This document shows positions 1 through 6,297 of a DNA stretch of 64,000 nucleotides, piece by piece (position 1 is the stretch's first letter; each line of letters begins with the position of its first letter). Below the pieces are notes generated by a model. It made no database searches, was not told the DNA's origin, and saw nothing but the letters and a program-made list of their open reading frames with translations. This DNA comes from JABDIY01 sp963803875. Its GTDB lineage: Bacteria; Actinomycetota; Acidimicrobiia; Acidimicrobiales; SZUA-35. The position numbers and the translations under genes are program-made. The stretch lies in the NCBI GenBank assembly GCA_963803875.1, contig CAWDOA010000008.1:372001-436000 (forward strand), written 5' to 3'.

Positions 1-554
1 CCGGGTCTGCTGCGCTCGACCAGCGCCTTCACACCGCCGGTCATCCACATGCCCGGTGTGGGGTTTCGGCCGAGACGGGATCCGGAAGCGTGACTCCAAC
101 CGGTCATCAGTGACGCCGCTCGAGGGACGTCGTACTCCGCAGCGTCGATGAGGTCCGGGTGGACAGGCATGGCCGTGGCGGTACCGAACAGGGCGACCGA
201 TCTCACCAGTTGGGGGAAACGGGTTGCCACCTCGAGGGCCACAAAGGTCCCCATGCTGTGACCTGCGATCACAACGTTGGGAACGTCCAGCATGTCGATC
301 ACCAGCGCGAGCCAATCCGCCATCTCTGACACAGTGCTGATGGGAGGGCCTTCGCTCTGACCGTGAGCGGGGAGATCGATGGCGAGTGCACGGACACCAC
401 GCATGGAGAGGAAGCGGGTTTGCTGGCTCCATACAGTTCCGTCCATGCCAGCGCCATGAACAAGCACCATCGTGGGGGCACCCTCGGCGGAGGCTACGCC
501 GCCAGTCCGTAGGTGCACGCGGTGCTGGTCGACCACGATCAAGGGCGCGCTCAC
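1..554 (-). CDS. alpha/beta hydrolase fold protein (C-terminus outside window)
   Basis: About 184 residues are visible; the 3' end runs off the left edge of the window. The translation shows the classical fold: an oxyanion segment LVHGAGMD near residue 31, a DLPAHGQS segment near 60, and the nucleophile elbow AGHSMG with the serine near residue 100. The acid and histidine of the triad would lie partly beyond the edge. The start is a GTG whose last bases form the TGA stop of the upstream metY gene (GTGA overlap), which argues for translational coupling. Substrate is unknown; such proteins are generic esterases or C-C hydrolases. Its coupling to a homocysteine-forming enzyme suggests co-expression but does not define its role. 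Confidence 0.8.
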   Translation of the reverse strand, partial: MSAPLIVVDQHRVHLRTGGVASAEGAPTMVLVHGAGMDGTVWSQQTRFLSMRGVRALAIDLPAHGQSEGPPISTVSEMADWLALVIDMLDVPNVVIAGHSMGTFVALEVATRFPQLVRSVALFGTATAMPVHPDLIDAAEYDVPRAASLMTGWSHASGSRLGRNPTPGMWMTGGVKALVERSRP

Positions 555-1843
555 CGTTGGCTCGCCTTCAGGGCCTTGGCAAGATCTTCCACGATGTCGA
601 CCGGGTCTTCGAGACCGACCGACAGGCGGATGAGGTCCTCGCTGATTCCGGCCGCCTCCATCGCGTCGGCACTGAGCTGGCTGTGCGTGGTGGAGCCGGG
701 GTGAATCACCAGGGTCTTCGCGTCCCCGACGTTTGCAAGATGGCTTGCCAAAGTCACCGATTCGATGAACTTCTTGCCGGCTTCGCGTCCACCTTTCACG
801 CCGAACGACAGGATCGCACCGGCGCCTCGTGGATACAGGCGATTCGCCAACTCGTGGTCGGGGTGACTCTCCACCCGGGGATGATGTACCCAGGTCACGG
901 CATCGTTGGTGGCCAACATGTCGATAACCGCCTCGGTATTCGAGACGTGACGTGGCATCCGAACCGGAAGGGTCTCGACCCCCTGGAGTAGAGCGAACGC
1001 GTTGTGGGGACTCATACAGGCACCGAAGTCTCGAAGCCCCTCGGCCCGAGCCCGCATGCTCAACGCCGCCGGTCCGAACTCATCGGCAAACGAAATGCCG
1101 TGATACCCCTCGTACGGCTCGGTGAGCGTGGGGAACTTGTCGTTTTGAGCCCAATCGAACCGGCCGCCATCGACGATCACGCCGCCGAGCGCGGTGCCGT
1201 GTCCACCGAGGAATTTGGTGACGCTGTGATACACGATGTCGGCACCGTGTTCTATGGGGCGGATGAGGTAGGGCGTGGCAAACGTGGCATCGATCATGAG
1301 CGGCAGACCGTGGCTGTGGGCGAGATCGGCCACTGCGGGGATGTTCATGACGTCGATGTTGGGATTTCCCAACGCTTCGCCATAGACCAGCTTGGTGTTC
1401 GGTTGGATCGCAGCTGCGACCGCATCTGGATCGCTCGTGTCGACGAACGTCGTGGTGATACCAAACCTCGGGAACGTGAGCCTCATGGCGTTGTAGCTGC
1501 CCCCGTAGAGGTTGCGACTGGACACAATGTGATCGCCGGCAGAACACAGTGTGGCGACCCCGAGATGAAGCGCCGCTGTACCCGAAGCGGTACAAATGGC
1601 GCCGACCCCGCCGTCGAGTGCAGCCAATCGTTCTTCCAGAACTGCAACGGTGGGGTTGGAGATACGACTGTAGATATGCCCTGGCGCCTCGAGATTGAAG
1701 AGCGCGGAAGCTTCGTCGGTGTCGTTGAACATGTACGACGTGGTGGCGTAGATCGGCACCGCCCTCGCACCGGTGGTGGGATCTGGGCGTTGCCCCGCAT
1801 GGAGACTAAGCGTGTCGAATCGGTAAAGATCGGGTTCGACCAT
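551..1843 (-). CDS. metY: O-acetylhomoserine aminocarboxypropyltransferase (sulfhydrylase)
   Basis: A 430-residue PLP enzyme of the Cys/Met metabolism family that makes homocysteine from O-acetylhomoserine and sulfide, a cytoplasmic step in methionine synthesis. The full-length family architecture is present: N-terminal DTLSLHAGQ segment, the substrate/PLP region SRISNPTVAVLEERLA near residue 60, a TASGTAA phosphate-binding segment near 85, and the PLP-binding lysine in SVTKFLGGHG (Lys about 210). Length fits MetY (about 430) better than the shorter MetB/MetZ proteins. The ATG is preceded by GAGGAAG about nine bases upstream. It lies 54 bp downstream of the hydroxyacyl-CoA dehydrogenase gene and overlaps the following hydrolase gene, so the three probably form one transcript. 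Confidence 0.93.
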   Translation of the reverse strand: MVEPDLYRFDTLSLHAGQRPDPTTGARAVPIYATTSYMFNDTDEASALFNLEAPGHIYSRISNPTVAVLEERLAALDGGVGAICTASGTAALHLGVATLCSAGDHIVSSRNLYGGSYNAMRLTFPRFGITTTFVDTSDPDAVAAAIQPNTKLVYGEALGNPNIDVMNIPAVADLAHSHGLPLMIDATFATPYLIRPIEHGADIVYHSVTKFLGGHGTALGGVIVDGGRFDWAQNDKFPTLTEPYEGYHGISFADEFGPAALSMRARAEGLRDFGACMSPHNAFALLQGVETLPVRMPRHVSNTEAVIDMLATNDAVTWVHHPRVESHPDHELANRLYPRGAGAILSFGVKGGREAGKKFIESVTLASHLANVGDAKTLVIHPGSTTHSQLSADAMEAAGISEDLIRLSVGLEDPVDIVEDLAKALKASQR

Positions 1844-1897
1844 GGTTCTTCACTTCCTCATTCTTGACGTGCTGTTCGGATCGGGTTGGCCCCGCGC

Positions 1898-3265
1898 TCA
1901 GCCCTGCTGGGGAACCGGGGCGAGTGACTGGTCGGGCATGAGCATCTGCCGCTCGGAACCTTCGCCCGTGTAGAAACTGTCGCTGCCGGCCTGTTTCAGG
2001 ACCCTGAGCATCGAGGGGACGTTGCCGCCCTCGGCTTCGATTCGTTCGATGACCTTGACAGGCCCGAGGTGGTCGAGCATCTCGAAGGGACCGAGTTTCC
2101 AATTGAAACCCCAGCGAATGGCATTGTCGACATTCGCAATGTCATCAGCGATCTCGGGAACGAGATCGGCCGCATACCGCAACGTGCCGCCGAAGACATC
2201 CCATGCGAGTTGACCCTGGGGCGAATCGTGAAACAACACCTCACCCAGCCCGGTGGGCAGCCCGGCGATGTCGGGAGCAACCGGCGCCCTCCACTCTTCG
2301 CTCTGCAGATCGAAGGTCTCCTTGGTCTTTGAACCATCGTCGCTCTTGAGAACTCGGCCGAACCCGCCGGCGGCGCGAGCCTTCCGGCCGAGCTGGCCAC
2401 GCTCCAGCATCCGCTGCTCGACATCAGGGAAACTGGTGAACTGGTGACCGGCATCGTCGGCGGGCAAGTTGACCGACAGGTTCTTGCCGACCAGGTCCAT
2501 GACGTCGAGGCCGATGAGATCGATGAGCCCGTAGAGACCGGTGGGAGGCAGTCCGACGAACTGTCCGAGTATTGCGTCGATCGTTTCCTGCTTCATTCCA
2601 GCATCGAGGTATGGCTTGGCCCGGTGAAGGCCGGCCAACATGAAGTAACACCCGATCCGGTTGCCGATGAAGTTCACTGTGTCTTTGGCATGGACGACTC
2701 CCTTCCCGAGCTGTTCGGCTCCGAAAGTGGCAAATGCGGCGACTACTTCTCGGGTCGTTTCTTCGCCCGGCACGAGCTCGAACAACTTCATGACCTTGAC
2801 CGGGTTGAAGAAGTGCGTGATCGCAGTGTCGGTTCTGAGTGCGTGAGGCATCCCCACCAGAATCGAGCGAAGTGGGATGCCCGACGTGTTCGAAGAGACG
2901 ACCGAGCCAGGCCGGCGCAACGGCTCGATTCTGGTGAACAGGCCGCGTTTGGTTTGGAGATCTTCCACAATCGCCTCGCAGATCCAGTCGTAGTCGGCGA
3001 TCTTGTCAAGGTCTGCCTCGATGGTTCCTGTGTCCACCAGGTGCCGGTGATCCTCCTCGACGGCGGAAAGACCCCGTTCAACTGCCTCGGGGGTCAGATC
3101 CAGCATGAGCACTCGACAGCCCGCTGCCGCCGACGCCGCAGCAATGCCTGAGCCCATGGTTCCACAACCGATGACGGCTACCGATTCGATCGATCGCGAG
3201 CTTGGGACCGTTTGTTCACGAGTTTCAACCACCGTGTCAGCGTAGGGAAGAAGTTGTTCGAGCAT
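1898..3265 (-). CDS. 3-hydroxyacyl-CoA dehydrogenase, FadN-like but without the enoyl-CoA hydratase domain
   Basis: This 455-residue NAD-dependent enzyme would oxidise L-3-hydroxyacyl-CoA in beta-oxidation. The Rossmann motif VIGCGTMGSGIA is at about residues 32-43, SSNTSGIP near 125, THFFNPV near 150, and the first C-terminal 3HCDH domain follows (GKDTVNFIGNRIG-like region near 200). A second C-terminal-type repeat has the motif WGFNWKLGPFEM near residue 390, which is typical of FadN-type multifunctional proteins of about 790 residues. There the next domain is an enoyl-CoA hydratase; here the protein stops about 50 residues later and metY follows at once. The first 25 residues before the Rossmann strand look non-conserved, so the real start could be further in. 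Confidence 0.88.
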   Translation of the reverse strand: MLEQLLPYADTVVETREQTVPSSRSIESVAVIGCGTMGSGIAAASAAAGCRVLMLDLTPEAVERGLSAVEEDHRHLVDTGTIEADLDKIADYDWICEAIVEDLQTKRGLFTRIEPLRRPGSVVSSNTSGIPLRSILVGMPHALRTDTAITHFFNPVKVMKLFELVPGEETTREVVAAFATFGAEQLGKGVVHAKDTVNFIGNRIGCYFMLAGLHRAKPYLDAGMKQETIDAILGQFVGLPPTGLYGLIDLIGLDVMDLVGKNLSVNLPADDAGHQFTSFPDVEQRMLERGQLGRKARAAGGFGRVLKSDDGSKTKETFDLQSEEWRAPVAPDIAGLPTGLGEVLFHDSPQGQLAWDVFGGTLRYAADLVPEIADDIANVDNAIRWGFNWKLGPFEMLDHLGPVKVIERIEAEGGNVPSMLRVLKQAGSDSFYTGEGSERQMLMPDQSLAPVPQQG

Positions 3266-3381
3266 CCACCACCCGGCACGTTCTGTCAGACACTATTTGT
3301 CTCAATCGAACAGCGATTTCTGACTCTGAGCGGTGGCCCAACAGCACTCAGAGGTAGTTTGAGTTTTTCTTTCTATTTCGC
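3266..3381. other. intergenic segment upstream of the dehydrogenase gene with an inverted repeat
   Basis: On the minus strand a TAGTGT box lies about 28 bases before the dehydrogenase start and could be its -10 element. On the plus strand CTCTGAG (3324-3330) and CTCAGAG (3347-3353) form a 7-bp inverted repeat with a 16-base loop, followed about ten bases later by a T-rich run (3363-3372). That resembles a loose terminator, but no gene on the plus strand upstream would need it. No coding sequence is seen. Confidence 0.3.
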
Positions 3382-4043
3382 TTGACGACGTGCGTCGACG
3401 TGGTGAAGGTATCTGTTCCAGCCCACGGGGAATCCGGAAGCGGAACGGTCGAAAGGCCCGAAGCCGAAGGTCGAACCAAGGGTCGATCGGACGGGAAGAT
3501 CCAAGACCTCACAAGGGTTGCGGCTCGGAACCGAAGATCCCGTCGAGGCTGATCCCGACGACTCGCAAGGGTCCGAAGAATCAGGCTTGGCACCGCCTGC
3601 CGCATCGTTGTGGTCTCGCAAGAGATCCGGGATTGTGTGGAGGTTTCGCCCAACGGCCCACACCCTGGATCCGCAAGGACCTGGGGAGTGCGCTCGAGGG
3701 CGATCAGCCCAATGGTCTGCCACGAGGAATTCGCAAGGGTCTCAACCGAGTGAGCCAGAGGGTTAGGTGAGTTCCACCTGCCGACCTGCCGGCGTGAAGT
3801 GACCAGCGGAGCAATTCGCTGCAAGCTGATCACCCGTGGCGACGCACCCGGTTCGCCCTCCGCTTCGGCGGGGCGCAGACCGGTTCGGTACGCACCTCCG
3901 GACTTGGGTCCGGCCTGCCAGCACCCCAGTGGTGACGGGCGGTGACAGAAGCATGCAGGTGCCTGCCCGCATATTTCGGTCACTCTCGGATCTGCTCGCT
4001 GGAGCACAGGTCGATTCCTGAAAGGGAGGAGCCGAAAACGCAA

Positions 4044-4077
4044 CACTGCCCGCTGGTCGCAAGACCAACGGGCAGTG
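4044..4077 (+). other. long GCAA-capped hairpin
   Basis: CACTGCCCG (4044-4052) pairs with CGGGCAGTG (4069-4077) and TGGTC (4054-4058) with GACCA (4063-4067), with one C-A mismatch between them and a GCAA loop. It has no U-tract, so it is better read as an RNA structural element than as a terminator. Confidence 0.7.
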
Positions 4078-4139
4078 AAACTCAGTCGGAATGACGGTAC
4101 TGCCGCCCTGAACGACTGTGGTGGATACCCGCCGCATTA

Positions 4140-4175
4140 GAACCCCGAGCCTGCGGGCTCGGGGTTCTTCCTTTT
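4140..4175 (+). terminator. strong intrinsic terminator
   Basis: A 12-bp GC-rich stem, GAACCCCGAGCC (4140-4151) with GGCTCGGGGTTC (4156-4167), has a four-base loop and is followed by TTCCTTTT. No protein gene on the plus strand ends nearby, so it most likely ends a non-coding transcript from 3.4-4.1 kb. Confidence 0.8.
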
Positions 4176-4250
4176 CCCGTGGGCTACCGGTCAACGTTGT
4201 CCATGAAGCGGTTCGGCCGGAAGCGTTGCTTCTTCTCACACACCAGACGG

Positions 4251-4529
4251 TCACCGTTTGTATCGACTCGCCGGCCCATTTCTCGCCGCCCATCTGCGTC
4301 CACCACTTCCCATCCATCTGGGCAGTTCATCGAGTCCAGCGTCATCGAAGGCGAGCACCCGGTGATCGGCGGTTTCGGCCAGTTCGTCATTCATGAGGCC
4401 TCCCAACAGGTGGAACGCCCCGATGCCGACCAACACAACCGTGCCAACCAGCAGTACTGCATCGACGATCACGCCTCCTCGTTCGCCCCTGTCGGAAAGG
4501 GAGGCCGAACGGCTTTGGTTCATCTTCAA
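4251..4529 (-). CDS. small single-span membrane protein, pilin/TadE-like N-terminus (hypothetical)
   Basis: A 92-residue frame not recognised as a named family. A charged N-terminus (SLSDRGERGG) precedes one hydrophobic segment of about 22 residues starting at VIVDAVLLVGTVVLV, then an acidic and polar tail. The RG-x-RGG junction before the hydrophobic helix recalls Flp pilins and TadE-type pseudopilins, but neither the E5-like residue nor pilus genes are seen here. Alternative frames overlap the same DNA, and the gene ends in the region just beyond the terminator at 4175. It could be a real small secreted or membrane protein, or a chance frame. Confidence 0.4.
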   Translation of the reverse strand: MKMNQSRSASLSDRGERGGVIVDAVLLVGTVVLVGIGAFHLLGGLMNDELAETADHRVLAFDDAGLDELPRWMGSGGRRWAARNGPASRYKR

Positions 4530-4628
4530 CGGTGGCTCCTAGCGGACAGTCCCTGATCAGCTCCAACTGTGCCGATCCAACTATCAGCTTCGACAATGAT
4601 GTCCGAGTTCTTGAATCGAGATCGCTCC

Positions 4629-4642
4629 GGGTCAGCTGACCC
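4629..4642. other. perfect 14-bp palindrome GGGTCAGCTGACCC
   Basis: A perfect palindrome touching the left end of the first 79-bp repeat (it shares base 4642). It may be an operator for the gene at 4753 or part of the sequence into which the repeat inserted; nothing else identifies it. Confidence 0.4.
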
Positions 4643-4720
4643 AAATTCCTGTGGGTACCCACAGTGGGTGTGGCCCTCACGGGTGCAGAATCGCTGTTTG
4701 TGGCTGTCAGCAGGTTTTTG
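4642..4720 (+). repeat. 79-bp palindromic repeat, copy A
   Basis: First of three copies of a 79-bp element. It has 22-bp imperfect terminal inverted repeats (4642-4663 and 4699-4720) around a 35-base centre. Its left arm contains the perfect 16-bp palindrome CTGTGGGTACCCACAG. The related copies are at 31000-31078 (same orientation) and 32222-32300 (opposite orientation). All three are exactly the same length and agree at about three positions in four by eye, most strongly in both arms and in the central CACGGG/CAGAA part. It lies just upstream of the NamZ-like gene. It looks like a non-autonomous MITE or REP-type element; no transposase is in the window. Confidence 0.85.
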
Positions 4721-4752
4721 CCGCCACGGGTCCCCCGCACCCATGACCTACG

Positions 4753-6071
4753 ATGCCAGCGATGCGGCGACACCAACTTGGAGCGCTCGCCCTGGTTCTG
4801 CTGACGGGATGCACCTCACAGGCAGTCGCTCCCGCTCCCACAACCACCGAGCTGATCGCACCGGAGTCGACGGCTGCTGCGGTCGGGTCAACTTCAACGG
4901 TCACGGTTCGCCCGACTCCACCTGACACCGAGATCGTTCCAACCCAGACCGAAGCGCTCTATGCCTACCTGTCCGGGCTCCAGCAGGACAACGGTGTTCG
5001 GGTTGGCCTGGTCGCTCACAGAGCATCCAACCTGCCCGAGGGTCGAACGATCGACGTCATCGACTCGTCAACGGAGCTGGAGTTGGTGCGCATCTTCGCA
5101 CCTGAGCACGGCCTGGCAGGAACTGCGGATGCCGGCCAGCCGGTGACCGACAGTATCGAACCGGTGACCGGAGTTCCCGTTGTCAGCCTCTATGGCACCA
5201 ACCGCGAACCGACAACAACCGATCTGAATGACCTCGACGTCATCGTCTACGACCTTCAGGACGTAGGGGTGCGTGCCTACACCTACATCAGCAACCATGG
5301 GCATCATGATGAACGCCGCCAACGCAGCTGGAATCCCGTTTGTGGTCATTGATCGTGCCAATCCACAAGGCCAGGTGATCGATGGCCCCGTACTCGTTGC
5401 CGGGCTCGAGTCGTTCATCAGTCCGTATCCAATTCCAACTGTCTACGGACTGTCGTCGGGAGAGCTCGCTCGACTCCTGGTCGGCGAGGATTTCGTCGAC
5501 AGCAGCGCTGTGACCGTGGTCGGCCCACAGGCCCCGCTGCCTGAGGAGTGGATCCCGCCGAGTCCGAACCTGCCCACAGTGGAGACGGCCTGGCTGTACC
5601 CGGCAGTGGTGGCATTTGAAGCCACTGTTCTCAGCGAAGGGCGGGGCACGGAGGAGCCGTTCACGACGTATCGGTGGACCGGGAGTCAACGCTAGGGCCG
5701 TAGTGGCATCGCTGGAGAACCGGCAAATGCTCGGCCTCGACGTTGTGGCGACGGAGTTCACTCCTCGAGCGATTCCAGGCATGGCCACCAGCCCCCGCTA
5801 CGAGGGACAAACGATTCCCGGGGTCCGCCTGTCCACCAGAGGACCGCTGGCCGAACCACTACGGGTCACGGTGGAACTGCTCGACTCCTTCATGGACGCC
5901 TCCGCTGATCGAGCCCAAATCATCAACCGACCCGAGGTGTTCGATCGACTGGTGGGTGACCCAGCGGTTCGAGAAGCGCTTTTGGCCGACACTCCGCCAG
6001 CCGACATTGCGGCCGGCTGGGCCGGAGATGTTGCCCGGTTCGAACAGCGATCCCTTGCCTACCGCAATTAG
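4753..6071 (+). pseudogene. NamZ-type exo-beta-N-acetylmuramidase lipoprotein (DUF1343), frame interrupted twice
   Basis: Joined across three frames the product is a DUF1343 protein of about 437 residues. DUF1343 proteins of the NamZ type remove terminal MurNAc from peptidoglycan fragments. A lipoprotein signal is present (LALVLLTGC at residues about 10-20), followed by a Thr/Pro-rich linker. Family motifs are VGLVAHRASN, FAPEHGLAG, SLYG, DVIVYDLQDVGVRAYTYIS, VVIDRANPQG, GPVL, YPIPTVYGLSSGELA, PPSPNLPT, LSEGRGTEEPF and IGGPGVNA. The frame moves by +1 near 5293 (expected ISTMG) and again by +1 near 5670 (expected TTIGGPG). Both are single extra bases and either is a sequencing error or a real lesion. 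The final part ends against a convergent small gene. Repeat copy A lies 32 bp upstream. Confidence 0.8.
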
Positions 6072-6274
6072 GCAAACGAGTCCTCTTCGCCTGGCCACGC
6101 ATCCTCGTCAGCTGCCTCCATCCAGAGGAAGACGGCGTAGAAGAAGAGCAGCAGCACCGCCGAGAAGATCACGGCAAACAACCAATCGACTGCAACCCCG
6201 ATCCATATGAACGTGACGAACTGAAACGAAGCGGACTTGTTGAATCGCCTGGCCGCTCGGACAAATCCGTTCAC
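6068..6274 (-). CDS. small membrane protein (hypothetical)
   Basis: A 68-residue protein with two probable membrane segments (FQFVTFIWIGVAVDWLF and VIFSAVLLLFFYAVFLW) and an acidic tail rich in Glu/Asp. The start is GTG. It lies 23 bp downstream of ilvD on the same strand and overlaps the convergent NamZ-like gene by four bases. I do not recognise a family. Size, clean hydrophobic pattern and position in an operon-like arrangement favour a real gene, perhaps of the kind often found next to ilvD in this lineage. Confidence 0.6.
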   Translation of the reverse strand: MNGFVRAARRFNKSASFQFVTFIWIGVAVDWLFAVIFSAVLLLFFYAVFLWMEAADEDAWPGEEDSFA

Positions 6275-6297
6275 GGTCTCCCCGAGGCTGCCGTGGC

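Larger units (their letters stand above)
3440..4175 (+). ncRNA. candidate large structured non-coding RNA ending in an intrinsic terminator
   Basis: This region has no convincing protein in any frame, yet it is rich in stable hairpins on the plus strand. GGTC-GAAA-GGCC sits at 3447-3458. GCAA-capped stems follow at 3560-3573, 3612-3627, about 3668-3681 and 3724-3743, spaced roughly 53-60 bases apart. A UUCG-capped stem is at 3858-3873, a CCGGAC/GTCCGG stem at 3898-3913, and a 14-bp GCAA-capped stem at 4044-4077. A strong U-tailed terminator closes the region at 4140-4175. GNRA and UUCG loops are seen only when the plus strand is read, which sets the orientation. The 5' end is not defined and no good promoter was found. 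It does not match rnpB, tmRNA, SRP RNA or 5S rRNA by their signature motifs. The call is inference from structure only. Confidence 0.35.

Noticed and set aside
1004..1867. A 287-codon plus-strand frame opposite metY
   Set aside because: Antisense shadow without domains; metY fits fully on the other strand.
3509..3743. CRISPR-like array because of the regular CGCAAG spacing
   Set aside because: The common part is only six to ten bases in a hairpin loop; there is no conserved repeat of 23 bases or more and no cas gene.
3348..4046. A 232-codon minus-strand frame in the 3.4-4.0 kb region
   Set aside because: Composition is random-like (Arg/Ser/Pro/Thr), there is no domain, and frames of similar length exist on the other strand. 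The region is better explained by RNA structure.
3380..4175. RNase P RNA, tmRNA, SRP RNA or 5S rRNA as identity of the structured region
   Set aside because: Signature segments (GAGGAAAGTCC, the tmRNA TTCGAC start and T-arm end, GGAAGGAAGCAG, and the 5S core) were looked for on both strands and not found.
4642..4720. Target-site duplications flanking the 79-bp repeats
   Set aside because: The bases outside the three copies were compared and show no clear direct duplication of more than two or three bases, so transposition is not proven.
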